Positions 38,595 to 48,232 of a DNA stretch of 64,000 nt are shown here, one piece after another. Source of the stretch: Scheffersomyces stipitis CBS 6054 (lineage: Eukaryota > Ascomycota > Pichiomycetes > Serinales > Debaryomycetaceae). Every line of letters begins with the position of its first letter. Within the stretch, counting starts at the first letter, position 1. The stretch covers positions 806,001-870,000 of the forward strand of contig NC_009043.1 of the NCBI RefSeq assembly GCF_000209165.1, written 5' to 3'. The notes beneath the pieces are model-generated. The model saw only the letters and a list, made by a program, of their open reading frames with translations, was not told where the DNA came from and made no database searches. The translations under genes and the position numbers were made by a program.

Positions 38595-40326
38595 TATGGT
38601 ACTATGGACGAAATCGGCTCGAAGAAATATGAGGTTTTACGATCGATGAATTGGAATATTAAAGTATTATGTGAATGGGGGTAGCTCTGAAAAGAGTATG
38701 GAATACTGATCTTTGAACAAAAGAATGAGTATGTTGTTATGATTATACGCAATAAACGAGACCGGCTCAACAGGCAACACGACAGCACTATATGATACAA
38801 TAGATCAACTTTACTTTGGGATTCGAATGTCGTTTTTCAAGGTCTTACTAGAGAATTAGAGATGAAGGAGTTGTTTGGTTTTTTTGTATGTAAACAAAAC
38901 CGGTATTGTGCAGTGCGATATCAAAAGTAAAGAGAAAGAGCCAGATGGTTGCGAACTTCACAGGATTCACTGGATCACGAGAAAGGCTTCAGCACGGTTA
39001 TAAAACGTTAAGTATATTATATATTGCACTCGTCCCGCTGCTTGTAGTTGGTAGCATTCTTTAGGCTTGTAGTTTTTAGTGCTCTTGTCACCGACCAAAA
39101 GATCTCCCGTATTGCCAGAGTAGAACAGATGAGCATGAAAGGGAATCACCGAGGATTACGAACTCGATGACTGAGGCAATGAAGTTGCAACTCAATCCCT
39201 AAATGGAACCCCCATTGTATCTTCCTTGTAGAAATTGAATAGTCATCCTAATCGGAGTTCACCGTTGCTCTAAGCCAGCTAGAAATGCTCAAGACTTGCT
39301 AGCATTACCAAACTTTTCTTTTGTCAAATTACTTTCTTCACTTTCTTCGTTCCGAATTCTCTGCCAGAGTCATCTTCTAGTATTTTCGTCTCTACTGGAT
39401 TTCACACTCGAATTGCTGACTGAAATATCTCAACTGAAAAAGCAACACAACTTCCGATACAACCTTGAATTACTACTGCGATATTAATTGAACTCCGTCG
39501 ACCCGACTTTGTCCTACCAGCCGAGTGGAACCGCGCTGTGTGCACGCCATGACTCTGGGTCTACGGCCGGACCAAATGAACGATCACAGCTAGAGAAGCA
39601 TCCCAGAGAAGATATAAAGAAGGCCCAAAGAAGTCCAGATCACAGTGGGTGGAAAGTGCCAGCAGGTTGCTTCAGCAAAAAAAAATACAAAATTTCCTAT
39701 ACTTTGTAGACATCGGACTTCCCCAGATTCGGCTCCACAACTAAAAATTAATCTCAGGCAGAGACACCCAGGTGATTTCACAGAAATTACAAGAGCCAGC
39801 TCTATTCGCTCTAGAAGAAGACAAAACAACAAGCGGAGCCTGATTAGCTCTACCGAATCTTATATTTAGCACGTAAGCTGTTCTCTATCTCATCGCGTCC
39901 GAAGACTCATTACATCATTCCATTGTGATTCTGGTTTCCGCACCTGTCTACCAAACTAATAATATCCCTGAAAAATCTGGCCATCTCTGGCCATAAATGC
40001 ACAGACACACAATCCGGCTACTCTTATCTGATTTATACAAACAGCATCTTTAATCTCGTATCCTCATCTGATAAGCAACAGCGACTGCCACAGAAGAATT
40101 AGAGTATCAATATACAAGTACTATTGCTGTTTTCATATAAGGCAGTTCTCATATTGGCAAACTCAAGAGTCGCAATCTCAATCTCAATCTACCTGAGTCG
40201 TATTTTTCAGCCAGTTATTTTCATAAATTAACCAATTTATTGACATTCAATTTTTTTTCAACCCACAAAACACCACTACCATTTCTCCAAACTCACAGCC
40301 TTCTTCAAGTTGCCGTACCAGAAACC
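38595..40326. other. Long upstream region of the HAP4-like gene
   Basis: About 1.7 kb with only small ORFs. The 130 bp before 40327 are T/C- and A/C-rich with little structure, as expected of a 5' UTR. A short AATCTC repeat lies at about 40175-40192. The frame of the next gene is open from 40240 but has no ATG before 40327. Confidence 0.55.
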
Positions 40327-42426
40327 ATGCTGAGCCCTGAGGCTGCCAGAGTGTCGCCTACACTCAATTTTCCGGCCGCCAAAGTCAAGATGGAGACTTC
40401 AGAAAGCTTTGATTCGCAAAAGACAAACTCGTCTGCTTCCACAGTCTCTAACTCCACCTTCCGCAACCCGCTCATAAAGAAGGAGAACCTCACAGCTACG
40501 AAACTCACAACAATATTTGCCAATTCTGCAGCTACTCCACCTCCCGTGGCAAAAGGTTCGCAGACTAATTCCTCTCCCAGCTCTTCACCAAATTCAAACA
40601 CAAATACGACTAATACCAACACGAATACGAACGCAATACCCATACAAAACAATTACAGGGGCCGCATCATTGGCAAAGAACCAGCTGGACCACAGTTACC
40701 GCCAAAGCACCATCCCAAGATCCAGCCGTCTACCCACAAGTATCCCAAGATCCAGCCCCAGATCGCACCCAAGCCTATAGCAGTACTTCCCAAGCCTTCC
40801 AGCTTCTCACCAGTTCCAAATCCTAATGTCAAGACATCGCTCATGATGCTGGCGCCAACATCGCTGGATAAAACTTCGTTGAATATCAACACCTCTAAAA
40901 GATGGGTGCTTCCTCCACGACCCAGACCTGGCAGAAAACCCACAGCTTCTGCTGAAACTGACGATAAATCTAAGGCCATAGCCGTAGCAAAAGTCAGCCC
41001 CAAGAAACGGCCCAAGATCAAGAAGGAAACCGTCGAAAAACAGGTAGTTGGGACAGTCAATGGAGTACCAGTCTCGAAATCCGTAGTTTCTGGTACAATT
41101 CCTAGCAACTCTTCTATAACTCACACTGGACCTTCTACACTTTCTTCTGCATCTGTCAACTCGGCAACAGTAAAATCGCAAGATCCACGCCATGATTTCA
41201 TCGATGCTAAATCAGGCTTGTCTTCGGACGTAGACAAAAGGCAGATTCTCGCCCAACTCCAACAACAATACTCCCAAGCAAGCAACGGTAGAGCTTCTTC
41301 GCCTTTGTCTACAACTTCAGTATCTATTCCACCTTCTGTTTCTAATAGTCCTAGTAACAAGCACTCGCCTTCAATCAGCTCGCCATCGTCCGTGCCTACT
41401 TCTTCTTCTGCTTCACCTCTTTCTTCTCAGCTCCCTCTTCCTCCTATTGTCTCCAAAAACGATCCCAAGTCAGAGATCGCTAACTTGAAAATGTCTTATC
41501 TTTCGAAGTTGAAGGAACAGGAACTAATCAGAAACTACATTGAAGTTATAACCAACCAAATCAAGGAACTCAGCTTTGTGCAAAATGGTATGATCACTTT
41601 TGATGCATTGAGAACAAATCTGACTTCTACAGGCAAGTCTAAAAGAGTCAACAGTCCGCTGACGATATCCAAAAGTACATCCTATGACCAATTAGAATCC
41701 ATTAGCAACTTAAACGATCTAAACAAGTTCCTTAATTACCTAACGAAGTCGTCCTCTATCATACATAGCGCTACCAAGCGTAGTTCAGCCAGTAATCAAT
41801 CTTCCAATTCTGACACAGTGATTAACAGTCAGATAGATCACTATCTTGAGATTCGGTCCAAGTTCAAGTCGATGAAGACGGAAGAGTTGAAGCGTTTAAA
41901 CAACTTGAGAAAGCAAAAGAACTCCATGAATGGTGTTCTTCCAACTTCAGTAGTAGCTGGAACTTCATTGTCAAGTAATGGAGACTTAGCAACAGCAGGG
42001 AGATCTTCTTCATTCACACCAGATCTTCTTAAGCCGTTAAAAGCTTCTACTCTCTTTGATCCAGATGGGGACCAAGATATCGTAATTGACATTCTTGGTG
42101 AAGACAACACAATTGGTGGTAACTTGGTTTCTGCCGATAACAACGCTCTCACCAGTGAGGATATCGACATCTTTATGGAAGAGAACGATTTCCTCAACCG
42201 ACTTATACTTAACGACGATGTAGACAACGTAGGAATTCCTCCTAACGCTGACTTGTTGAAGGAGCAAGAGAGCAGTCTCCGGGTCAAGATCCACGACAAG
42301 AACGAGCCGGTTGTCCAGGATTCGTTGTTGAAGAAGAAGCTGAAGTTGAACTGTGGCTTCTGTACGAACGATACTCCCTGCCTTTGTTTTGATGCTGACT
42401 TTGACATCGGCATTTTGAGGCATTAG
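40327..42426 (+). CDS. HAP4-like activator subunit of the CCAAT-binding complex
   Basis: 699 residues from the ATG at 40327. The HAP4 signature KRWVLPPRPRPGRKP is at about 191-205; this short motif recruits Hap4/HapX proteins to Hap2/3/5. I see no bZIP basic region after it. A helical segment (about 381-418, LKEQELIRNYIEVITNQIKEL) could be a coiled coil. At the C-terminus is CGFCTNDTPCLC (C676, C679, C685, C687), resembling the cysteine-rich motifs of iron-sensing HapX/Hap43 proteins. The rest is Ser/Asn/Pro-rich. It may therefore be a respiration regulator like Hap4, or an iron-linked one like Hap43; Candida has several paralogues (HAP41/42/43). Codon 2 is CTG. Convergent with SDH3, a classic Hap target. 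Confidence 0.82.
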   Translation: MLSPEAARVSPTLNFPAAKVKMETSESFDSQKTNSSASTVSNSTFRNPLIKKENLTATKLTTIFANSAATPPPVAKGSQTNSSPSSSPNSNTNTTNTNTNTNAIPIQNNYRGRIIGKEPAGPQLPPKHHPKIQPSTHKYPKIQPQIAPKPIAVLPKPSSFSPVPNPNVKTSLMMLAPTSLDKTSLNINTSKRWVLPPRPRPGRKPTASAETDDKSKAIAVAKVSPKKRPKIKKETVEKQVVGTVNGVPVSKSVVSGTIPSNSSITHTGPSTLSSASVNSATVKSQDPRHDFIDAKSGLSSDVDKRQILAQLQQQYSQASNGRASSPLSTTSVSIPPSVSNSPSNKHSPSISSPSSVPTSSSASPLSSQLPLPPIVSKNDPKSEIANLKMSYLSKLKEQELIRNYIEVITNQIKELSFVQNGMITFDALRTNLTSTGKSKRVNSPLTISKSTSYDQLESISNLNDLNKFLNYLTKSSSIIHSATKRSSASNQSSNSDTVINSQIDHYLEIRSKFKSMKTEELKRLNNLRKQKNSMNGVLPTSVVAGTSLSSNGDLATAGRSSSFTPDLLKPLKASTLFDPDGDQDIVIDILGEDNTIGGNLVSADNNALTSEDIDIFMEENDFLNRLILNDDVDNVGIPPNADLLKEQESSLRVKIHDKNEPVVQDSLLKKKLKLNCGFCTNDTPCLCFDADFDIGILRH

Positions 42427-42981
42427 TGTAATGAATAACGGTGTATATAATATTTATTGGATGGGACATTGTGATCTATGAGTAAAGGCAATAGCTGTAG
42501 ATATGAGCGAGCGATTTGTAAGAGATTTCACTTAAGCAACTATATGAAATCACATCTTTTTGTTACTATAAACTATAAACCATAAACTATCATCCTATCG
42601 TTAATGTGATATTCTAGTACCTCATGTAGGCGATTTATTTCTTAGAGGACGAAATCAGAACCGTCACTATATTGTGACAGATCTAAATGTTTCTATAGAA
42701 AAGTGTTTCATTGTGCTTTTGCATTAACCATGCTAGTATATAAATAAATAAGAGAATATGTATGATTCAGAGTAATGCGGGAGTCTGGTTTAAGGAAGAC
42801 TCATTATGATAAGATGAACGAATCTGAACTGAATGAATGAACTGATATAAAGATGAAGCTAAATGAAACATCACACTGCTGTATCACTTCTTGAAGATAT
42901 AGAATATCATCTATCATTTGCATCTTTGCAATTTATTCACAACTTACAATCTTCTATCATCTTGTCCAGACTAGAACAAGC
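42427..42981. other. Convergent 3' region HAP4-like/SDH3
   Basis: 555 bp, A/T-rich, no gene or RNA signature seen. Confidence 0.55.
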
Positions 42982-43506
42982 CTAAAAGAAAGCCAAGTAG
43001 GAGCCGAAGACGGCAGTAACAGCTAATACAGCGTAACCAGTTCTGTAGACACCGGGAATGGACAATTCCTTACCGAAATCCCAGACCAAGTGTCTGATAC
43101 CGTTACCGAAATGAAAAGCGAATGGGTAAGCCATAAGAGCCTTGGCTGATAACTTGACAGCGACAGGCAAAGAAGCGAAAACGCCAACCAAAACAGAAGC
43201 ATCGAAAGGAATGTTCAAGATAGAAGTGGCAGCGTATCCACAGGTCAAGGCGTAGAAGGCGCCAGCCATGGCCACCCCGGTGATTCTGTGAAAACTGGAC
43301 AACACCATTGTCAATTGTGGTTGGTAAATGGTCAAGTGAGGCGACACGGGTCTGTTTTTACGTTGGGCTATCAAGATTTCATTCTCTTGATCGTGCGAAG
43401 CCTTCACGGTAGAGACAGATCTGGCCAACAAGACTCTGGCAGCAGAGAGTCTGGAGGCTGACATGGCAGGCTTTCTCAACAAGCCCAAGCTGGAACGAGC
43501 AAGCAT
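42982..43506 (-). CDS. SDH3: Succinate dehydrogenase cytochrome b subunit
   Basis: The ATG at 43506 gives 174 residues; the frame is open a little further but without an ATG. An Arg/Ser-rich mitochondrial presequence (about 1-35) is followed by RPVSPHLTIYQPQ, the family signature, then SSFHRITG and FHFGNGIRHLVWD (heme and quinone region) and three transmembrane segments. It anchors complex II in the inner membrane and takes part in ubiquinone reduction. A CCAATGA box lies 124 bp upstream (43630-43636). An SHH3-type paralogue is an alternative, but SDH3 is the simpler choice. Confidence 0.93.
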   Translation of the reverse strand: MLARSSLGLLRKPAMSASRLSAARVLLARSVSTVKASHDQENEILIAQRKNRPVSPHLTIYQPQLTMVLSSFHRITGVAMAGAFYALTCGYAATSILNIPFDASVLVGVFASLPVAVKLSAKALMAYPFAFHFGNGIRHLVWDFGKELSIPGVYRTGYAVLAVTAVFGSYLAFF

Positions 43507-43629
43507 ATTGTGTGAAGTAGCGAGGTTATACAAAAGTTGGGGAAGAGTAGAGATGAAAATTCTATGTATATATGGATATTCAGTTTTGTATAAAGTAAAT
43601 CGCAGATACCCCGGAGCAGGATTTTCTGG

Positions 43630-43636
43630 CCAATGA
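43630..43636 (+). promoter_or_regulatory. CCAAT box (CCAATGA) in the SDH3 promoter
   Basis: CCAATGA fits the Hap2/3/5 consensus CCAATNA and sits 124 bp before the SDH3 start codon. Known biology: SDH genes are Hap complex targets in yeasts. Binding here is inferred. Confidence 0.6.
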
Positions 43637-43887
43637 GAGAAATTTAATTACGCAGGAGAGTGTGCGTGGTCATGTGACCCTCTAGGGAGAGTAGAGAAAG
43701 AAAGGAGAGCTGGATATATGGAGACATCGAGTCAATTTGGTACGTGGTATTTGTGATTTGTGGAGTGCCAGGCTGTATAAGGAGCCGTGTAGTATGATAT
43801 TCATGAGCTTTCTTTTTAATTGAATCTTGATTAGCTTCTTTGCTCCCACTTTTTTGCCTGTTTTTCCACTCTGTGTATTTTTCAGTG

Positions 43888-43917
43888 TATTTCTCGGTAT
43901 TTCTCGGTATTTCTCGG
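43888..43917. repeat. 3 x 10-bp tandem repeat TATTTCTCGG
   Basis: Three exact copies of TATTTCTCGG, with a degenerate partial copy before them, in noncoding DNA upstream of SDH3. Confidence 0.85.
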
Positions 43918-44829
43918 TGTAGTAGCATATATTTAGTGAGCTGAATTAGCGTGCGTAAGCCGTAGCTACCACAATGGGGCAAAGGCATTTATCGTTATCG
44001 CTAGCATTTTCATTTTGCAACTGCTCACACGACAATCACCACCGGTACCGAAAAGTGCAACATCAGCTAATTCATATGCTCTTGGAACTTGTAATTGTTA
44101 AATCCCACGGTCCACAGTCCACGGCTCATGGGCATCCCCTATCCTAGAGCTGGACGTACGTGTTGTGCCAATGGGCATCCCTGTACGTCTTTTCCCACTG
44201 GGAGTCTCCGTTCGCATCGTCATCAGAACCGCGACAGAGTCGCTATATGTCTCACTATTCTCTCGCTACAGATCTCGCGGACTTCGCTATCTTCCATTGT
44301 CCAATTTTTTCTCCCTACATTTCTGACTCCAGCCCGGATGCCTGAAAAATGCGCTGGAGAGTCGTCTATTTACGGCGAACTCTGCAGGCCACCAGACTCT
44401 TCCTAACGATAACATTCTTATATGCTCAGTTGCAGGCGTTTTTCTTTAACATACGATACTTTTGTTTCTGTATTCTTTCAGTTAGTTATCAGATATATTT
44501 GAGGCTAGCAGCAGCAGTCACACAGAGTCGTCCCTCTGTTTCAGAAACTTTGTGGCTTGAGAGATTAGCTCATCGTCTACTGACTCACCCGAACATCTAT
44601 AAGTTCAATCGCTAGAATACATATACTGGTTGTTTCACCAGGCATCTCCATCAGTTAGCAATTAAACCATAAGAAATTATACAATAAAGTTTCTACAATT
44701 CAAACCATCAACATATCCAACATCTAAGTCCTTCAACATTCAATATTTACTTCTTCAATATAAAGTTTCTGGGTAATTGCTTCATATTTTACATCTATAC
44801 TCATTATACAACATCTGACTCTTCCTATC

Positions 44830-47340
44830 ATGTCCACCCCTCCGAGCAAACAGCCGAAGTTCACTCTAGCGTCTCCCGAGAAAGACTCTAGCGACGACGA
44901 GCCAAGAGAAAACATAGCTACTGTATTAGACGAAACCAATACAAATCTTTCCAATCTTTCCAACCCAAATGCCAATACGAATCCGGATCCTACTAATAAC
45001 AATGCTATCAACGGCATCCCTAATGTTAATTCTAATACAAATGGCAATATCACTGCTACCAACAACTCTCCTATCAACATTATCACTGACAACAATAACG
45101 TAAACTCAGACTCGGTAGAGTCTCCAGCTGACGACGAAAACGGAAACGAAAACAAGCTCGACGGTTCTGATTTGTCGTTCACCAAGAAAGATCCCCGGAA
45201 GTCACGTACTCAGTCATTTCAGTCAGTGCTATCCACAGCTTCGTTAAAGTCATTGAAACAACAGGCCCTAGCAAGTGTTCCCACAAATAACAACGTCAAT
45301 ATTGGCACTCGCAGCAGTAGTATTTCTCACAACAATCTCAATAATCTCCATAGCAACAGCAGTAATTCTAATCCCAATATCAATGCTACTGCTAGTCGCA
45401 ACTTTCAGTCGTTCATCCAGGCTCCAGTTTTGTCTAGCATCACGAATCTCAAGATGGAAGACGATATCGAGATCGGCCAGCAGTTGCCGTTTACTGAGTC
45501 AAAAGTGACTTCTCAGCGCAGTCGTGATCGTGCTACGTCCTCCACAACTACAGCTGCAACTACAAATGCTGTTTCTTTAACAAATACTAATGCCACTTCT
45601 ACTGTTCAGTCAAAATCTGCACTGGATCATGATGAAGAATATGAAGACACGATTGTGCAACAACAGAAGCTCACCTTGAACGCTTTGAAGAAGCTCTCGT
45701 TGTCTCCTATGCCTATAAATACGGCTGACAATAGTCTTACAAGAAGACCACTCAACAGAGCCAGTTCTAAGCCCAAGATTGACATAGCTGAATCCAGCAA
45801 GGAATCAATAAACTCTTCAACATCTGCTCCAGGAAGCAAGACACGAACTCAAGAGCCTTACCAGCCAGCAGAAGTAGACTTGTCATCTTTTGCTAGTCTT
45901 ACAAGACAACCCAAAGTAGCGACGGAGAAGTTGCCTTCTCCAGGTGTTGCTTCCGCGTCGACTTCGGCAGTGACTGGGTTTGGTGAACGGGATTCTTCAA
46001 TCTTCAACCCTAATACTAGTACGACTTCAAATCCTGATTCGATCCCAACTGGTACACCCAGCTTGTCTCAAAAGAGGTCATTGCCTAGTTTACCAGAAGG
46101 AGAGCAGTTTGTAGAAAATGTAGCAACTGAGTCAAATGCTGCTGTACGCAGCAATTCTGGTGATGTCAATCAAACGTACCAGCATCATCCACAAGCTCAC
46201 CAAGGTTCTCAGCAACAATACCAACATTCAAAGCAAGACAGCCACCATATGCAGCTTGGTAATAGGATCCCTTCTGCTGTAGTACCTCCCCAGAACATGA
46301 ACACTAGACGAGTTCCTCTGGGAGGATTCCAAGCGCCCAATGTATACAATTCTCATATGGCATCACAAACACAACAGAATCCACATCTTCATTACCCCAA
46401 GGCTAACAGGCAGTTGCAGCAGATTAAGGGATTCCGAAGTCCAATGTATGTTCCAGCCGTGTTGCGGATGTCTACTTTGAGTACTGTATCACCTACTAAT
46501 TCAAATACGTCTGGATCTAATCCCAACTCGCCTAACGAGTTGTCTACTTCTCCAAAGAATGGTACACACTACGAACACGACCATTTGAACTTGAACGAAC
46601 CTGCTGCTACACCTAGATCGTCCAGTAGAGCCTCTGTAAAGTCGTTTGATTCTGGAATCTCTGTAGAATCGTCGAGCTCCACAACTAACCAGCCAGGTTC
46701 GTCGCCTTTCCTCAGCTTGTTGGGCAAGAATGGAAATCCCGAGTCATACATTTTCCGCGCTCCGCCTACCAGAAAGCATTGGGTTAAAGATGAGGCCGTG
46801 TTAAAGTGTGGTATGCCCTTCTGTTCCAAAGTGTTCAACTTCTTTGAAAGAAGACACCATTGTCGGAAGTGTGGAGGGATTTACTGTAAGGAGCATACGT
46901 CGCATTATCTCTATATCAATCACTTGGCACAGTTTACCACGGGAGGCAGAGGTACTTTGTCTAAGGTGTGCGATTTGTGTATTGAAGAGTATAATGACTT
47001 CATACAGCACGAGTTTGGAGTCAACATTGCACATTCGTCGTCGGAGAACTCGTCTTACCATTCTGCTGAACACATTGCTCGTACTGCTAATAGTAATACT
47101 ATTAGTAATACTGTTGCTAAGGGTAGTAGTGTTGGTGTTGGTGTTGGTTCAGCAGTAGACACAGTTGGACCCAGAAAGGATACTAGATCGTCACAGACAC
47201 CCAATCCACAGTATTTGCGGAATGGTATTAACCCAGGCAAGTCTCATTTGATTGGAGTCAATGCCAATGACGAAACGAACCAAAGAAGCGAACAAGCTGT
47301 AGGCAGTGTGCCTGCCAACTGGAGTTGGAGTTCGTTCTGA
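44830..47340 (+). CDS. PIB2: Pib2-like FYVE protein, TORC1 regulator
   Basis: 836 residues. The first three quarters are disordered and Ser/Asn/Thr-rich, with a few conserved short helices (for example around IVQQQKLTLNALKKLSLSP). A FYVE zinc finger spans about 647-725, with eight Cys/His ligands and the PI3P-binding core RRHHCRKC. The extreme C-terminus reads VPANWSWSSF, the tail motif of Pib2. Family knowledge: Pib2 sits on the vacuole via PI3P and reports glutamine to TORC1; the tail is needed for TORC1 activation. Length exceeds S. cerevisiae Pib2 (635), mostly in low-complexity parts. Confidence 0.9.
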   Translation: MSTPPSKQPKFTLASPEKDSSDDEPRENIATVLDETNTNLSNLSNPNANTNPDPTNNNAINGIPNVNSNTNGNITATNNSPINIITDNNNVNSDSVESPADDENGNENKLDGSDLSFTKKDPRKSRTQSFQSVLSTASLKSLKQQALASVPTNNNVNIGTRSSSISHNNLNNLHSNSSNSNPNINATASRNFQSFIQAPVLSSITNLKMEDDIEIGQQLPFTESKVTSQRSRDRATSSTTTAATTNAVSLTNTNATSTVQSKSALDHDEEYEDTIVQQQKLTLNALKKLSLSPMPINTADNSLTRRPLNRASSKPKIDIAESSKESINSSTSAPGSKTRTQEPYQPAEVDLSSFASLTRQPKVATEKLPSPGVASASTSAVTGFGERDSSIFNPNTSTTSNPDSIPTGTPSLSQKRSLPSLPEGEQFVENVATESNAAVRSNSGDVNQTYQHHPQAHQGSQQQYQHSKQDSHHMQLGNRIPSAVVPPQNMNTRRVPLGGFQAPNVYNSHMASQTQQNPHLHYPKANRQLQQIKGFRSPMYVPAVLRMSTLSTVSPTNSNTSGSNPNSPNELSTSPKNGTHYEHDHLNLNEPAATPRSSSRASVKSFDSGISVESSSSTTNQPGSSPFLSLLGKNGNPESYIFRAPPTRKHWVKDEAVLKCGMPFCSKVFNFFERRHHCRKCGGIYCKEHTSHYLYINHLAQFTTGGRGTLSKVCDLCIEEYNDFIQHEFGVNIAHSSSENSSYHSAEHIARTANSNTISNTVAKGSSVGVGVGSAVDTVGPRKDTRSSQTPNPQYLRNGINPGKSHLIGVNANDETNQRSEQAVGSVPANWSWSSF

Positions 47341-48232
47341 GCTTAACTACATCATTTATTTAATTCATACTGCAGAAGGATCTGCCACGGAGAGCTTGAT
47401 ATGACTCCAATAATATGCATTTTGATACTGAATAGAGGCGTTGTCATTTTATACTTGGTTTTATGAAGTTTTTCTAAAGATAATGTAGAGAGTAGAGAAC
47501 AGTATATTTTATATCTATTGATTGTTAGGTATTTAGCCACGGTACGCTAATGTCTTTTTATGGTGATCATCAAGATTGCATTGCAGATTGTAGCTACGTG
47601 GAAAAGAAGCTTTGTATAGGCACCCAAACTTATAGAAGCTTAGGAAATTGGAGATTGGGAAGGGCCATTTGAATTGGAAGGTTCGAAATGTGAACTTCGG
47701 ACTTGAATGCTGAAATTGATAGAGTAAATATATCAGGGTCAATCAGGACATCAAAGACGGCACTGGTATTACATTCAAAAAGATAAAGAAGTGCTATATA
47801 GTGCTATATCTTCAATTGCCTACTACTCTGTCGGTATTATTACAGTATAAATTTAAATATGGTAAGCTACTTTCTTCCACTTGGTACTTACATTATACAT
47901 TGCATAGATAATATGCCATAAATGATAAATTATGCAGAAATCACATTTTGCAATTTTTAAGGAAATCAAACGCTTTATGATAATCTCAGTATACTCAGCA
48001 CACTCATCACGATTGATATACAAATACTTACACACTATACCCTACTAATTGTTATCTAGCAGCAGCATTTTCCACTTCCGTCTTTCCACTCTACAGTCTC
48101 ACTGCTGCTCACTATTTGCTTTCCAGAGCCTTCCCTGCACACTACCAAACCACCGTGTTTTTTCAATGAACGAATTTCCACTCTTACAACTTCTACTCTT
48201 CCAATTTCCATCAATTGACCGCCTTCTGCACC
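47341..48232. other. Intergenic region PIB2/STT3
   Basis: 892 bp, A/T-rich. No ORF with a motif. A GGTTCGAAATG near 47690 resembles the start of a tRNA B box but lacks the rest of it. The last 170 bp are C/T-rich 5' UTR sequence of STT3. Confidence 0.55.

Larger units (their letters stand above)
43507..44829. other. Divergent intergenic region SDH3/PIB2
   Basis: About 1.3 kb. It contains the SDH3 promoter (CCAAT box at 43630) and a 3 x 10-bp repeat at 43888-43917. ORFs crossing it are short and repeat-derived. No RNA gene seen. Confidence 0.55.

Noticed and set aside
47670..47700. GGTTCGAAATG, B-box-like
   Set aside because: Only the first half of a B box. There is no A box upstream and no cloverleaf.
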